From NCBI GenBank assembly GCA_963922205.1, contig CAWUHX010000015.1, positions 992,001-1,056,000 on the forward strand: a DNA stretch of 64,000 nt, written 5' to 3'. This stretch comes from Romanomermis culicivorax. Its lineage: Eukaryota; Nematoda; Enoplea; Mermithida; Mermithidae. The translations under genes were made by a program, and so were the position numbers. Positions 45,483-57,923 of this stretch are shown piece after piece (the first letter of the stretch is position 1; every line of letters starts with the position of its first letter). The notes beneath the pieces are model-generated. The model was given only the letters and a program-made list of their open reading frames with translations. It did no database searches and was not told where the DNA came from.

Positions 45483-46018
45483 TCGTTATATAGTGGGACA
45501 GGCCCAGTTTTACACGCTGAGCATCGTGGCAGAATTTATTCCCTATAATAGTTAGAATTAGCATAATTGCGATACTCAGAAGTTTTTAGAATTTTCCCAT
45601 TTTTTGGCATTGTTCGGCCTGTATATGTGCTTCGAAATATCACAGCTCAGAAAAAACGTGGCTCTGTAGCCAAATGTTCATTACATGCAGAAGACCATCT
45701 ATATTCAGATCTATATTTTTTGACATTTTTTTTCTTCATTTCTGTAGCCGCTGATTTCCAACATATTGTGTTAAAATTTCAATCATATCTGTTCACCGTT
45801 TTTGGAGCTGTAAGTGTCTGCACTTACTGAAAAGTGATACAAAATGCTGATAAATCCCGCTAAATACGCCATCAATAAAATGCATGAAATATTTAAAACA
45901 TTCAGACTAGACGAGTAAAAATAAGGTAGATTTGGGCAGAATAACTGGTAGAAATTCAACGACCTACTTATTCAGATTCGAAAACATATTTGAATGACAG
46001 TACAGTGTGTGCAACTCT

Positions 46019-46335
46019 TCATAGCTCCCAAAACCATACATGTAATTGGGGGGGGGGGATGTGCTATGGGAAGCCCCCCCAGAAATCGTCGACCATATGG
46101 CTAGCCATTGGGCGACCCCCTCCTCAGGATTTTCCAATCCCATGGCTAGCGATATGGTAGCCGTAGGAACCCCGATACTTTTGGTCGGAAAAATACTGAA
46201 CAATGTCAATTTGTGAACAAAAATTGGTCAAAAACGTCAATTTTCTCGGCGCCTCGCGCCACGAATACATTTGGCCTAAAAAAGTGGTCCGACCCCCCCC
46301 CCCCAGTTCTCAGGGCCCCGTTACATGTATGTCCA
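46019..46335. repeat. G-rich foldback repeat, diverged copy
   Basis: Starts CCATACATGTAATTGGGGGG and ends CCCCGTTACATGTATG, inverted ends of the same style as the CATACCTGTAAGAG family, with G- or C-tracts at 46028-46040 and 46283-46305. Non-coding. Confidence 0.5.
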
Positions 46336-46499
46336 AAACGGTATGCAAATGTTCTAATAATCCTTATAATTCTAAGCGCTAAATCAGTAAAATTGATGAT
46401 CTTCTGATGTCTGCACATGCGCTAAAGGGGAAATATTTCGAAACATGTAAAAATTTTCATTGAACTTTTGGTCCACGATGAAAGTACGTATTTTATAGT

Positions 46500-47100
46500 C
46501 GAGCACAAATGAGAGCTCATCCATGTCACGCTCATCGTGTCTCCGGAAATACTCTATCCAGGAATTTACTACTTGGACATCATTTTCAAGAAGTCACAGC
46601 TCGCCAGTATTGCTGATTTTGAATAAGCACTGCCAAATCAGAAAAATACAGCTCATGCAGTTATGTTCAGCAGGCTCTCGTTCCTCCGAGAGTTCTCCAT
46701 GCAGGAAGCCAATATCTATTGCTATCGGTTACAAGGAGTCACACTCCAACAGCTTCGCTGATCTTGAAGAAGCGGTACCAAATATAGACTATAATTACTT
46801 AATTTTCAAGAAATGAAGTTACAAATTTATGTCAAAAAATCAGTGGTTTACTGTGAATCCAGCTCATGGTATGGCATAAATAATTTAAAGATGAGAAAAT
46901 ACAGGATTGATGGGCTATTTGATAAATATTTGGTTATGGTTGAACCGTTCAGATTTTAGAGAATAGAGTTTTGTGAAGAAGACGCCAGTTTTTGTATCTT
47001 TTTATTGCTGGCGATATATATACATTCTGATGTACAATAACAGTTGATCTAACTCCACAATTTTTCTTCGGAACTCTGAAGAATGCTTTAACGATTATCT
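46500..47100. other. Non-coding, internal direct repeat
   Basis: Two similar stretches of about 50 bp at 46588-46640 and 46733-46785 share TCACA-CTC-CAG-(T/A)-(T/C)GCTGAT-TTGAA-AAGC. The frame through them (46523-46816) is Ser-rich and has no domain or splice support. It lies downstream of the stop codon of the minus-strand membrane-protein gene. Confidence 0.35.
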
Positions 47101-47174
47101 TGTGAATCATAAAATCCAGTTGATCAATCTGGCGCCAGGAGCAGCTTGTGGAGAAATAAGTTTTTCGATGACGA

Positions 47175-50100
47175 CTAAGAATTCCCGCCGTATTTTGACG
47201 CCAGCAACGTGTCCGGCGATGTGAAATAGGTTTCGATTTGACGATCGGTGCAAAATCTTTGACGTTGAATACTTGTCCACTGATTTTGAACGGTCGGGTC
47301 GAGACGGGACGATGGATCTACTGGCGTAAATTCGGGACACAAAAATGATGTTGACGAAAATGAATTTCGACTATTTTTGTACTGACGACTGCTGTCGAAA
47401 TAATCTTGACCATCATTGAATCTTTGTAACATTTGTTTCACTAATTTCAGACGTTTAATTTTAGCAGATTTTCGCCGTTTTTGGCAGCAAGCAATGACGA
47501 GTAAAATCGTAGCCGATGATGCCAATATGGCCAACAGAGTGAAAATGATGAGTAGAACGGTTTCGGCCAAGTTATTTTTCCTTGTCCATGATCCACCCCT
47601 GATTTTGACAATGCCTGAAAGTACTCAACGTAAAGTTGTTTTTCAATGTCGAGATATCGAATTCTGGTGCAAAAGACAGGGCTAAAAAATTTTCTGCAGG
47701 TTCATGGCTAATTTCTTCCGTTTTTTACCGTCACAAGAGCTCATTGTTTCACTTCTTGTGAAACTTTTTATTATTTTAATGGAAGCTCTTTGACTGATGC
47801 GCATGTGCTAGCCGGAAACTACTGTATGTATTCCACTTAAAACTCTCCCTTAGAATCACCCTCTACTTGAACCCTCGGGTTCTATAAGAATCCAGGCATA
47901 CCTGAATTTCAATATAGGACTCAATGACAAAAATAATAATTATTGTTATGATTCAGTTTCAATTGAAGTTTTGATGTCGATAATGTCCGATTTTTGAAGA
48001 TTTTTGAGTTGAAGTCTACCAAGAATATGAAAAATTAGTGGTACCCTGCTGAATTTTTCAGAGTAGATAATATAATTTTGTTGTACATTCTCCGCCTCAT
48101 CATGTTTTAATCAAATCGTTGGCGGGAAAGAACGTGTGTGGTTTATACTTATTTTAAAATTAATGAGTTCCTTACTGTAGTCATTGACCAAAAACTTTGT
48201 TCCATGCACGGCAAAGGCGCAAATTGATAATATTGGTCAATAACGTGATCAGCTCGTCATAGCCGGATTTACTTGTTCTCTGTATTGTTGTGGAAAAATT
48301 CACTGTTTGCATTACAGTATAAAGTTTCCCACCTAACCAAAATTTTATGTCAACCTGAACCTACCCTTCTTCTTGTTGCACGCTATAATTGATGGATTTC
48401 CTTAGAATTTTGTTAGATTAAGTTGGAGAAAAATGCAAGTCCGTTCAGCGAAATTCGTCTATTTTCTGTCACGTGCTTCGCAAAAAGTAGAGCACTTCTG
48501 TTTCACCAGCGAATCATGAATGCATTTCCTTGAATTTTGTTATCTACCATAATAATCTTACATGACGAGAATTCCGTGGAATGGCTAGTTGATGTGCCTT
48601 GTTTTGAGGAGCGGTCGGGAGCAGTTAATTTGGCATAAATTTCTGCCGAAGACGTGTGGAATAACAGCTCAAAGCATATTCTCGTAAAATGAGTCTTCAT
48701 GACGAGAGACACCAAAAAACAACATTTCCCTACCTTTTTTCTTCAAAATTGATCATTTTTCCAAAAAACATAAATTTTCCCAGAGTTTTATTAGGAATGG
48801 AGTTCAGAAATGCTGCCCTGATTGACGTTGACCTATTCATCCACCACTCTATCCACGAATTCCATGATATGCTGGGGACCGAAAAATACGTTAAACGTCT
48901 ATAATTTGGTTGAAAGAAAAACACTTGAAAAATATAAAGAATAATTGTTTGCAAACCAAAAATTTTGATCTCAAACATTAATAAAAAACGTTGACTTTTT
49001 CAATCTTTGCTCAACGAGATCAACGGCAATAGAGTCTGATTTCCATTTCAATATAACACACGTACTGATGCGTAAAAATTCGCATAGCAGCTATTTACAA
49101 TATTCCTAATTTTGCATCCGGCATTATTTATTATGATTACCAATCAATCAGCATCTCGAGTTTGAAGCTGGCAGATCTCAAAACAATTTAATTTGAGTTT
49201 TGCTCAGATTTCATTTTGATAATATTTCCCTCCTTCTCATACCAGGTTTTGCAGACGTTTGAAAATCTTGCAGCTTCAAATATTGAGGGCGATCGACAAA
49301 TGATTTTTGATCGTTATGGACCGATTGTAGAATCACGTCGTTGATTTTTTGTCGGATGAAGACACCTTCAGCCTCCGAATGCTCCTCCTTGGTAGGCTCG
49401 AGTGCTTCTGACGATGAACTTTTGGTAAATTCTTCTCGTAGAGTCGGAAACGTGTTCGTCTCAGAATTGACAGTGTCTAAAAAACGTGAACTTCTAAGTG
49501 ATCTGACCTGCAATTTTTTGTTGTAAGATGTCGAGACTGCGTCACCATTCAGCAACCGAATTTTCACCCAATGAATCGAGAAAGTTGGTTCACTTGATGA
49601 GCAATATGAGAGATGAGCAAACAGTTTCCAGACTGAACCGCTTAAATATCAAAACGAAATACTCAAAATAAGACAATATCGGGTGATTAAAGACAATTTT
49701 TTTCTGTCATCGAAATAGTTTACATGAAGTTTTTATTGCAGAAACTATTAATTTTTTTTACGTTATGCAGTATGTTCACAAATTTGAGTAGAGGATTGTA
49801 AAATCTGAGATAGTACTTGCTTTCCCCCCTTTTATTATTTTCATGGAACACAAACTGAACTTATTATGCGCGAAGTTTTACTAAAGTTTGATGCAACCCT
49901 ACTTGTGAAACATACCAATAATTGAATTTTTGTCCTGATTGCAGCAAGGCTTTTTGTTTTTGACACATGAGAAATTTTAAGTAATTGAAATAAACAACAA
50001 GATATTCGGGATTTGAAAGAAACTCGAAAATTTAGATGACATCACAATGTAATCAATCATGGATTCTATCTCCGGGAATCAAAACTATGAACCAACTTAG

Positions 50101-51134
50101 CTTCACTTGCGTCACGGATTTGTACATAATCTCTCTATATTTTGACAACTTCTGGCTGCCTAAAATATGCACTAATTTTGCAACATCAGTATTTGAAAGC
50201 CTTAACTTTAAGCAAAAACATAATCCTAAAACCAGAAATTATACGAAATCGTCAGGGAAAATCAAACTGCAGTGAAGCGCTAGACTGCTCTGAAACCGGA
50301 ATTCGATCTGAAAGTTTAGAAGTATTTATGAGCCAAAATTTCATATGTGTTCAAAATCTACAGATTTATCAGATTGCATTTTTGAAGTCATTTCTTTCTG
50401 GTCTTTCACTAATTTTTTTGACTAATTTGAAACAGATACCACCAAAAAATGCTCACTTAACTTTAGAAAAACATGAAGAACATCTTGATAAACGGCAACT
50501 TTAATAGCACTTTTGAACTTAGTTATCACAATGAAAGAGTGCAACTTAGAAACCAGCGGTTTACTGTTAGGGACTACAGCTCAGTATTTACTGTAGCTTA
50601 GTGTATGGAAGTTCGAACAATGGCCCTTTATTAGGAAAATTTCCAGTTCACCCCGTTGTACATAGAAGGTAAACTTATTCTAAATATCTTTTCCCATTAG
50701 AACCAACCCGTTGTTGACGTCTGCAAAATTGTTCTCTGCGTAAACAACTGCGTCACACGTGGTCCTTTGTGAATTTTTTCCAACGCCAGCGTCATCGATT
50801 CGTGCCAAAATTCGAGTTGTTCTTGTCCAGTTGAAGCGATCTTTATGGCTCCAGTTGGAATCGACCTTGCTCGATCTTCGCTCACTGCTGCATTGGGGGC
50901 ATAAGTGAAGGTCAACAATGGTAATTCGGTGGTTGCTGGCTCTGATGTTGGTGAAATTGTAAGAGAATGACTTTGGTCACGAAACTTCTTCCTAATCCGA
51001 CGTTGAAAAGATGATCCGTCGGAATCATGGACAAAAATTCCCGCTGATTTTTGAAACACGATTCCTCTTGACAATTGGCCGTAAATCTGATATGGTGATA
51101 TAAAAGCCGATAAATAAATGACGAATAAAAACAT
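47175..51134 (-). CDS. Putative secreted/type I membrane protein, partial exon model
   Basis: Minus-strand exons consistent with one gene: ~50700-51134 (ATG 51134, signal peptide MFLFVIYLSAFISPYQIYG, then basic and Ser/Thr-rich ectodomain), 49243-49507 (acceptor TTGCAG, donor CCTG|GTATGAG), a piece near 48562-48655 (strong donor CAT|GTAAGA), and the last exon 47175-47614 (acceptor ACTTTCAG). The last exon starts with a short extracellular stretch, then a membrane helix (ETVLLIIFTLLAILASSATI, LLVIACC), a basic KRRKSAKIKRLK stop-transfer and a ~100-residue Ser/Gln-rich tail ending YGGNS. Exon joins in the middle are not solved in phase, so these may be two genes. No domain was recognised; a cell-surface or adhesion role is only a guess from topology. 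Confidence 0.45.
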
Positions 51135-51456
51135 ATTGCCCTAAAACATCGATTTCAATCAATATTTTAATTTGGCGTCAGCAAGATTTTCGCTGGCGAA
51201 TAAAAATTATCGAGGTTTGTACTCGACTGGACAAACTTTGCGAAGGTCTGTGCGGAGTCTCATTTGAAAAAATAGAGTAAAAAACATATCATTTTTGTTG
51301 AACTCATGTCGGGATAGTCGCACCTTCCTTGACATTGGCCACTGGTAGAAGCTACGGCACCGCCTAGGAGTTCCTCAATCATAGAAGCGTCCCCATTTAC
51401 GAAGCAGGCTCCGTCTGAACTTTAACACTACTTGATGCCTAATTCCAACAGTACCG

Positions 51457-51657
51457 TCAATGTTTATCTGTTTCATTCAAAAAAACTTTTGGAATTAACA
51501 ATGTCAGATTGATAGGGAAAGGAAGGGCATTGTCAGAATGAATTACAGAATTACAGTCAACTCTTCTATCTCCACTTATCGAATATCGACGACAAGAAAA
51601 TTTGGGATGGCGAACGTCAGCTCCATTCAAATTTTGCACAAACACGCTGTCGTTCAA
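51457..51657 (-). CDS. Possible exon of an extracellular protein
   Basis: A minus-strand frame with two close Cys residues (FSCRRYSISGDRRVDC) and two glycosylation sequons (NLT, NET), ending at TGA 51457-51459. Composition looks coding, but no acceptor or partner was fixed. It lies upstream of the signal-peptide exon at 51134, so it probably belongs to a different gene. Confidence 0.3.
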   Translation of the reverse strand: MNDSVFVQNLNGADVRHPKFSCRRYSISGDRRVDCNSVIHSDNALPFPINLTLLIPKVFLNETDKH

Positions 51658-51665
51658 TATTGATA

Positions 51666-51951
51666 TCCCGGGGTAGGTTTCTTCAAAAAGACTTAAGCTC
51701 CAGCTGAGCTGCAGCTTAAGCTGTAGCTTAACTGCTATTACATTTGTTTAGGCTATAGCTTAAATATTTATGTTATAACATTAGGTGCAGCTCAGCTGCA
51801 GCTTAACTTTCCCGATATGTTTTGTGTGTATGAGTATAGCTACAGCTGGGCTGCAGCTAAACGGCATTTGTGTAACATATAGAGTTAAGCTATAGCCTAA
51901 GCTACAGCGCAGCTGGAGCTTAGCTCTCTTTGATGAAACCGGCCCCAGATT
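51666..51951. repeat. AGCT-rich foldback MITE
   Basis: Ends are CGGGGTAGGTTTCTTCAAA and TTTGATGAAACCGGCCCC, inverted repeats of each other. Arms of about 60 bp contain repeated AAGCT/CAGCTG/TAGCTTAAG palindromes, and the centre carries more (GTGCAGCTCAGCTGCAGC at 51784). Non-coding. Confidence 0.7.
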
Positions 51952-53185
51952 TTCAAATAATGTTTTCACATAACACTCAACGAGATTTGCATATTTCATA
52001 TCCAGTTTCAAAGAAAGAAAATAGCGCCATGACCATAGAATCTATCAACCCGTGAATAATTTGTTCAGTCTAGACTTATTCTTTTTCTTTTTAATTTTTA
52101 TTTTCTCTCTCTTCGTGGATTACTTTTCGTTCGATCATCAGGAAGTTTCGAAGTTCTTTGATCTATACTGTTCTTTTATAAATATGCTTACTACCTGATA
52201 AAATATCTTTTCTTCCAGAGATATTCCCAAAAAATAGACTGCGTTATGCATAAAACAAATGTTCCACCGTCTCAGGACACTATTTTAAGACTGGACTGAA
52301 ATTCTCAAGACTTCTCTTTCCCAACATTAGAATTAAATTTTCAAGTGAAACGGCAACGGTATCCTAGTCTACCTTCCAACCGACAATTTCGAGAAATTAT
52401 TGCTGATGACCATGAATCAAATCCAAGATTTGCAAATACGCCAGCTTTGGAACATGCGTTTCCTGTTTCGATGGAAATAAAAAATCCGCTCAAGCGTTCC
52501 CCTCTCAGTAATTATAAGTGAAATCTTATTAATTAGCTAATCGAAGAAAATGGAATCGAATAAAAAAATCCATTATTTTCGCACGATAATACGGTAAACA
52601 ACAGAAATTGCGTTTCGGTCGTACGGCCGCAGAATAAACAAACAAGATGAACATGTGACCACTGGTCACTCACTCATACACCGGACTGAACATGCCTCGA
52701 ATGTGGAAAGGAAGAAAAACGTGCCCCGTGATTTACGGTTATTACTATTTTCACCACCACACAAAACCATAATGCATTTTGATTAGACAATAAAAAAGAA
52801 AATTGGCGAACATGTCGGCTCTAGACCCGGTGAGGTGTACTGTAACTCGTAAATGTGGTCTCAAAAATTTTCTTCACCTTCGTGTTTCCGACCTTGCCTC
52901 CTGCGATCTTTTTTACGACGCCAACCACCATTGGACAAAAAGGTATAATAATTATGATGATCGGCCGGTGGTCATTTTTGTAGGGAGAAAAATTTCGGGA
53001 CAGCAGGAAAAGAAGACAAGTGAATGAATGGCAGAGTGGTCGGTAATCACATGATGCATTATAGTAACAAATGACACTGTTGTCACTTTGTTTTATAAAG
53101 TTTTCGTACGAAAATTATTTTGAGAACAATAAGTATAGTCCGCTATACGTCCAAAATTGTTACTCTAGCTGTTACTCTGATGTTA
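51952..53185. other. No gene seen
   Basis: Non-coding by inspection. A frame at 52803-53027 begins ATGTCGGCTCTAGACCCG|GTGAGG, which could be a tiny plus-strand first exon, but no following exon was found. Confidence 0.3.
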
Positions 53186-53445
53186 ATATACTATAGTCAG
53201 TTTTTTGTAAAATGCTTCCAAATAGAAAAGTGACACCAATCAGTACTGTCGTCAAAATCGTTTACATAAAGTTCTTACTGTAAAATTTTTCACTCGAAAA
53301 ATTGATAAAGGTTAAGGCAGTTTGCTCACAAACTTCCAGTCCATCATAATAAATTGTTTATCAGAAAATCGCAAAAATCTGAAATACTACTTGCTTTCCA
53401 CTTTCATTATTTGGAAGCATTTCAAGAAAAACATACTATAAGTGT
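53186..53445. repeat. MITE, copy 1
   Basis: Ends CTATAGTCAGTTTTTTGTAAAATGCTTCCAAATA (first part CTATAGTCAG, inner part AATGCTTCCAAATA) and TATTTGGAAGCATTTCAAG...CATACTATAAG are inverted repeats. About 80 percent identical to 62115-62372. A more diverged relative without clear ends is at 49690-49860. Confidence 0.7.
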
Positions 53446-54453
53446 TATTATACATTGAATTTACAGTGACAAGAACGGACGTCAGCAAACGTGTGTCTCA
53501 GCGCAAGCCCTCTTTATATGTAACATAAATTATGCAGGTTTTTAAACTTGTGTGTCATAAAGCAGACAATTTTTTCTAATTTTGCTAATTTGCGAGACCA
53601 GACGTCTTTTTGTCAAAAAAATCTACAGTTCAACCTTTGTGTAAATAATTTATTAGGTAGTATTATTTTCTGAAAACGTCAAGCTTGAGCTTGATGGGTA
53701 ACAGTAGACGTCCCTTTCATTGATGTAAAAACAGTTCCTTTTTCGGTAATCTATGTTGCAGTTAGTTTCAAGTGGGTTCAGTAGATTTAGTGCATCAAAT
53801 ATTTGTCAGGCTATTATGTATCGTGTGAAAATGCTCCCAATGCTTTCAGTAAACAGGGTCACGCATCTTCATATTCTATAGTTCAGTATGATCAATTTTA
53901 TACCCATTTAGCAGAAAATTCTACTTGTCGGACCAGTTGACACAAGGGTGCGACTAAAACACGGATCCCACCGGGGATCACAGATCCGGATTGGGTACCT
54001 AAAACACGGATTACCACGGATCGACGGATCACCGTGGATGGGATTTTTTCGCCAAAGTTGGTTTTTAGGGCCCCTGAAACACAGATGACCGCGAATCATC
54101 ACAGATCAATCTGGTGATCCGGGTCCTAATGGGTTGTCAATCCCAGAAGTTGCAAAAACTTTACTTATTTACTCCGGCCTCATGTTTTCCATGTCCAAAC
54201 CAATGATCTGCTGGCCTCCAAAACCACTAACTTTTAGCGTTTTGATCATCTCAGTGACCTTATCGATTCAGACCATCTTCGGCTCAATCAATTCACACAG
54301 ATACTGTCCGAAGTTTGTTACCAACCATCTTTTTAACTCGCTGACTCTAATAACGCGTTCAACATTATAGTCTAGAAATTTGAAACAAAAATAAATAACT
54401 TTCACAAAAAAATTATTTACCATAACCAGACAGACAACAGTTAACTTTCACCC
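53446..54453. other. No gene seen; GGATC-rich patch
   Basis: Non-coding. At 53955-54125 the words CACGGATC, GGATCACAGATCC and ATCACCGTGGATGG repeat in both orientations, resembling the GGATCC-rich part of the 38000 repeat. Confidence 0.35.
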
Positions 54454-54663
54454 TCACCACAAACAGTAAGCACAAATAGCAAGCAGGGGAAATATGAAGG
54501 CGCAAAATATATATTGGGTTAGTGTCAGCTGATAGTAAAAGTACAAGTGTGGCCCCAACTTCTGCCTTACTAAGGAGAACATGCACAGACCACCTGTATC
54601 CTCCATCATTTGACTGCTAGCCTTCTCAATCCAACACCCAAAATGATCTATCCAATCGGCCAT
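54454..54663 (-). CDS. Small frame with C-terminal membrane helix
   Basis: A 69-codon minus-strand frame with two Cys-containing segments and a hydrophobic C-terminus (QYIFCAFIFPLLAICAYCLW). It lies 3' of the integrase of the decayed retroelement and could be the tail end of an env-like gene or a chance frame. No sequence family is recognised. Confidence 0.2.
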   Translation of the reverse strand: MADWIDHFGCWIEKASSQMMEDTGGLCMFSLVRQKLGPHLYFYYQLTLTQYIFCAFIFPLLAICAYCLW

Positions 54664-55550
54664 TGAGAATTTTCAAGAATGAACTGAAAATAACTTACCT
54701 ATTTATACAATTTTGAGGAAATTCTTAAAAATTTGAGAGAAAATAAATTCCACACAATTCCAAACAATTTTGAAATTATCTACCCAAAGATGACAATTTG
54801 CTACACTCTACTTCTTCTCCATCATTTAGACGAATTTATTCAATCTGCTAAATGTGTAGGAAAATCGTAAAGTTTTGCATAAAGTTCAAATTTTGCACTA
54901 AGGACAGCTTTGCCAAGACTCATAACAAGTTTGACAGAAAAATTATGTACCAAGTCGTTTTTGAGAATTGTTTAGGCCTTACTTTAGACACCTGTGAGCA
55001 ATGACTTCCTGCCTTGCTCAATTTAGGAATAAAAAATTCAAGTAAATTAAGTTGCTTACCATCAACAAGAAAATACATTTGCAGCAACATTTCTTGTTGC
55101 GTAAATTTGCTTAAGTCAGCACTATCAATTTTGTTAAATTTTCAAATAAATTTGTAAGAGCTGAAAAATTGACTAAGTTTTGGCTTTCACTACTGTTTGT
55201 CTCTTTTCACTCTAAACATGCAAAGTTTTTTCCAATTCTTCCAAATTATTCACAGAATTGAGGCAACATCAGATTGATTCCTCGAAAAAATTAACTGGAA
55301 TCAGAAAAAATGCTGAAAAATAGGCCGCAAAAAAAATTTAAGATTTCGGTTTTTGGGAAAAGTGGTTTTTTACCAAGAATTTTTGAAAATTTAAATATCA
55401 GGTGAAATAAATTTACAAATTAACAATAAATACATCGTAAATATACAAAATAAGCATAAATAGTTACAATTTATACATACTCAGAAAAATTTAGGATGAA
55501 AAATATGGGGGGGGGGGGTAATCACACATTCACACACACCGTGCTATGTG
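54664..55550. other. Non-coding, presumed 3' flank of second retroelement
   Basis: AT-rich. No matching LTR could be paired with sequence upstream of 60400 by eye. A run of ten Gs lies near 55508-55518. Confidence 0.3.
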
Positions 55551-56700
55551 CTATGGCAGTTTATAATTCTGAATTTTCAAAGATACAGTAAACTGTGTGT
55601 CAATCAATGACATGTCACTAGACTGCAGCCATCTACCAGTCTCATAGCAAAAGTGCTTCAATATGCTTGCCCATACAACCTGCTTTTTCAGCGGCTCTCT
55701 CCAGTGTGTGATTGTAAGCACATTATCTGATAATCTACTATTATCAGTTACCACATACAGTCCCTGCCACGGAAGCCCCAGTTTTTTCTGTTTATTAACC
55801 TTCAACAAGACCCAATCATTGACAGAATAATCATGAGCCCTTGCATTTCAATCAAAAAACTTTTTACTAGTTTCTGCAGTCTTTTTGATGTTTTCAGAAA
55901 GAATCTCATAAGTTTGTATTGAACTTTTGGTTAATACATGCTTATAAGCTTCATAGTTCATTGGCAAAACTATATTTCTTGCAACACCAATATTAATGCC
56001 CAAGTTAGTCTCAAGCCCTCTCAACAAAGCAAATGGTGTACACTTTGTTGAGGTGTGGAGAGGGGCATTGTATGCAAAAACGACAGATTGAAGATATCTG
56101 TCCCATTTATCAGAATCCTCAATGGCAACTTTCCTCAACTGCTTAAGGTTTGATTAAACCTTTCAAACATCCCATTTCCTTGGGGATGACATGCAGTGGT
56201 GAAAATTTTTGACAATTGAACAATTTGCAAACTGACATAATCAAATCAGCCATGAAGCATGGACCCTTATCACTCAAAAAATTGATGGGGGTTCCATGCC
56301 TAAACACAATATTTCACAGGAAACTATCAACAATGGTTACAGCAGATTGATCTGGGATCATTTCTGCTTCTACCCATTTGGCGAAATAATCTTGAAATAC
56401 AATCACATAGGTCTCTTTTCACTCATGGGAGAAATTCCTACAATATCTATAGAGACCACGTCAAATGGTCCTCTTGGAATAATAGGGTTCAATAGCGGTA
56501 TTGTAGCCTTTCCAGGAGTTGCAATTTGACATACTGGACAAAAACTAATCCAGCTTCAAGCATCATTTTCAATGTTCGGCCAACAGAATCATTTTTTAAT
56601 AATAACCAGGGTTGACTTGAACCCTTGGTGCATCATCATGACCACACCATGATACTGATGTAAGACAGCTTTATCGAGGACAGAGGGCACAACAATTTGA
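55551..56700 (-). pseudogene. pol: Integrase, multiple stops
   Basis: Reading through stops and frame changes, the zinc region (HQYHGVVMMMHQGFKS, then FCPVCQIA), the DDE core (VSIDIVG; SDKGPCF; CHPQGNGMFERFNQTL) and the FAYNAPLHTSTKCTPFALL segment typical of the core's C-terminal helix are all visible. The 55551-55808 frame supplies a GPY/F-like tail (LPWQGLYVVTDNS). Internal stops occur near 56560-56600, and the frame is lost at about 56140. Confidence 0.75.
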
Positions 56701-56724
56701 TCCTCTGCCTTGCCAATAGTCTCT

Positions 56725-57156
56725 CTATACAGTACTGTTGACACCTATTTTCTCGAAGATCACTTTTAAATTCTGATTCTTTGCTTGCAATTCAGCCATT
56801 AATTCATTTGAGACAAGCCTTTTTGGTCTTTGATCCTCAACTTGAGGGGCTTCCTCAAATTCCTTTTTCTTCAGCTCGAAAATTGACTCCGCCTCTCCTG
56901 ATGGCTTTCTTTGCTCTGGAGGGAGTTCCTTTCTCTCCTGCTGCAAGTTTTTTGCCATCTGTCTCGTGCTTACTGCCTCAATTTCATATTTCTCAGGCAT
57001 TTGATAATTATCAAATTCTGGATAAAGATTAAGTTGAGGTTTGTCTTCTGGACAATAGTTCGAAATTTTTTCAGCTGTGGCCATCTTCACAAAGGTAAAG
57101 ACTCCAACAGCTTCATTCACTTCATCTACTGTGAGTTTCCGAAGTTCGTTAACCAA
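56725..57156 (-). CDS. Unassigned spacer between RNase H and integrase
   Basis: A 143-codon frame, Glu/Lys/Gln-rich (QERKELPPEQRKPSGEAESI) and predicted helical, between RNase H and integrase. Ty3/gypsy elements usually have only a short connection here. It may be coding spacer of the polyprotein in a shifted frame; no domain was recognised. Confidence 0.4.
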   Translation of the reverse strand: MVNELRKLTVDEVNEAVGVFTFVKMATAEKISNYCPEDKPQLNLYPEFDNYQMPEKYEIEAVSTRQMAKNLQQERKELPPEQRKPSGEAESIFELKKKEFEEAPQVEDQRPKRLVSNELMAELQAKNQNLKVIFEKIGVNSTV

Positions 57157-57180
57157 AACTTTATGATTTTGGTTAATAAT

Positions 57181-57915
57181 TTAGTCTTCCGCTAGAGATT
57201 TTGATTCCTCTTTCTGGAATATAAGTTCCCATTTTGGTAGCAATTTTCCTTTTTGCTCATCCGGCTCTTCTTTCCTTGAAAGAAAATCTGCCATGGCATT
57301 TTGCCTGCCAGGCATGTACTCCAATTTCTGAGGGAACTGGCAATTGAATGCACACCGTCTCTTGAGTTTATCATTAGTCTGTGTGTTGACCCTCATTGAT
57401 AGTAAAGGTTTGTAGTCAGTTTGGATAATGACATTTTGGCCCAAAAAATAATGCTTGTAAATTTTAAGGTCATATACTACAGCTAAACATTCCCTTTCAG
57501 TGGTGCACCATTTCCATTCTTCTGCCCGCAATATTCTACTATTGTAGGCTATAGCCCAACATTCTGAGTCATTCTTCTGATATGACTCTGCTCCAAGGGC
57601 AATTCTACTAGCATCTGTTTGGAGAATGAATTGGGCAGATCCATCTAAAATTGGATGTTGCAGAAAAGGAACTGAAGTCAATGCTATTTTGAGCTTCTCA
57701 AATGTGTCATAGTGCTGATCTGTAAATCTCCATGTTCCCTTTTGTTCTGTCAATTTATGCAAAGGTTCAGCTAGTGTTGCCAAATCTGGTATAAACTTTT
57801 TACACCATTGAAGCATACCTAAGAATCTCTGCATTTTCTTAACACAGTCCAGAAATGGAAATTCTATTATAGTCTTAACCTTCTTTGGATCCGGAGAAAT
57901 TCCATTGGCATCCAA
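57181..57915 (-). pseudogene. pol: RT connection and RNase H
   Basis: Continues from RT with QRFLGMLQWCKKFIPDLATL (connection), then RNase H residues: FILQTDASRIALGA (Asp), ERECLAVVYDLKIYKHYFLG (Glu), IIQTDYKPLLSM (Asp), and ending MPGRQNAMADFLSRKE. Uninterrupted for 244 codons, so decay is recent or patchy. Confidence 0.85.
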
Positions 57916-57923
57916 GATGTGTC

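Noticed and set aside
52803-53027. Plus-strand frame starting ATGTCGGCT
   Set aside because: A possible first exon with a GTGAGG donor, but no downstream exon or domain was found.
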